The notes below the pieces were generated by a model that was not told the DNA's origin, searched no databases, and saw nothing but the letters and a program-made list of their open reading frames with translations. A stretch of DNA of 64,000 nucleotides from Conus ventricosus (lineage: Eukaryota > Mollusca > Gastropoda > Neogastropoda > Conidae): positions 40,023,799-40,087,798 of the forward strand of contig CM031610.1 of assembly GCA_018398815.1 (NCBI GenBank). Reading direction: 5' to 3'. Made by a program: the position numbers and the translations under genes. Shown here piece after piece: positions 63,921-64,000 of this stretch (position 1 is its first letter; the number at the start of each line of letters is the position of its first letter).

Positions 63921-63966
<46 letters not shown>
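63917..63966. repeat. (GT)n microsatellite
   Basis: About 25 GT units with one C interruption, directly preceding the second copy of the dispersed repeat. Confidence 0.95.
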
Positions 63967-63968
<2 letters not shown>

Positions 63969-64000
63969 CGTCCGTGGTCAAAATGTGTTCCACTCGCTCC
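63967..64000. repeat. Dispersed repeat, second copy, cut by window end
   Basis: CGTGGTCAAAATGTGTTCCA followed by CTCGCTCC repeats the start of 4460-4725 with one or two differences. The rest lies beyond the window. Confidence 0.75.

Overview
This is a window of animal nuclear genome, most likely from a lophotrochozoan and probably a mollusc. Genes have spliceosomal GT-AG introns. Several non-LTR retrotransposon families are present, along with a Penelope-like element, a tRNA-headed SINE, DNA-transposon remnants, and abundant (CA)n/(GT)n and poly-C/poly-G tracts. No prokaryotic features are seen.

Two host genes are secure. (1) Ribosomal protein eL42 (RPL36A/L44) lies on the minus strand, with exons at 8850-8954, 7928-7998, 7568-7684 and 6439-6459. 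An exon ending in the bare start codon is likely at 31005-31037, which would give a first intron of about 22 kb. (2) The small acidic protein SMAP (human C11orf58) lies on the plus strand, with four coding exons between 37950 and 44262 that encode 189 residues. Two weaker host loci are a frame-broken FBXO33-like F-box copy at 567-2119 and an unassigned last-exon candidate at 62147-62323 on the minus strand.

Layout: 1-2.1 kb F-box pseudogene; 2.3-4.4 kb and 7.8-27.65 kb low-fidelity sequence in which bases look smeared into their neighbours, yet eL42 exons and a LINE tail can still be recognised; 28.2-29.7 kb hAT-like element with a zinc-finger ORF; 31.0 kb putative eL42 promoter and first exon; 31.26 kb SINE; 31.8-32.0 kb small inverted-repeat element with a telomere-like core; 32.3-37.4 kb nested and tandemly duplicated LINE complex; 37.9-44.3 kb SMAP with an antisense RTE-type LINE in intron 1; 44.86-47.27 kb near-perfect palindrome made of two divergent Penelope-like 3' halves with GIY-YIG endonucleases and hammerhead-like motifs; 47.3-64 kb mostly non-coding sequence with a LINE RNase H fragment whose coding sequence has become a 38-bp minisatellite.

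The most informative observations are the Penelope palindrome with its ribozyme-like core, the telomere-repeat-bearing MITE candidate, the LINE-into-RTE nesting with a recovered target duplication and restored reading frame, and the demonstration from eL42 that about 22 kb of this window is unreliable consensus rather than biology.
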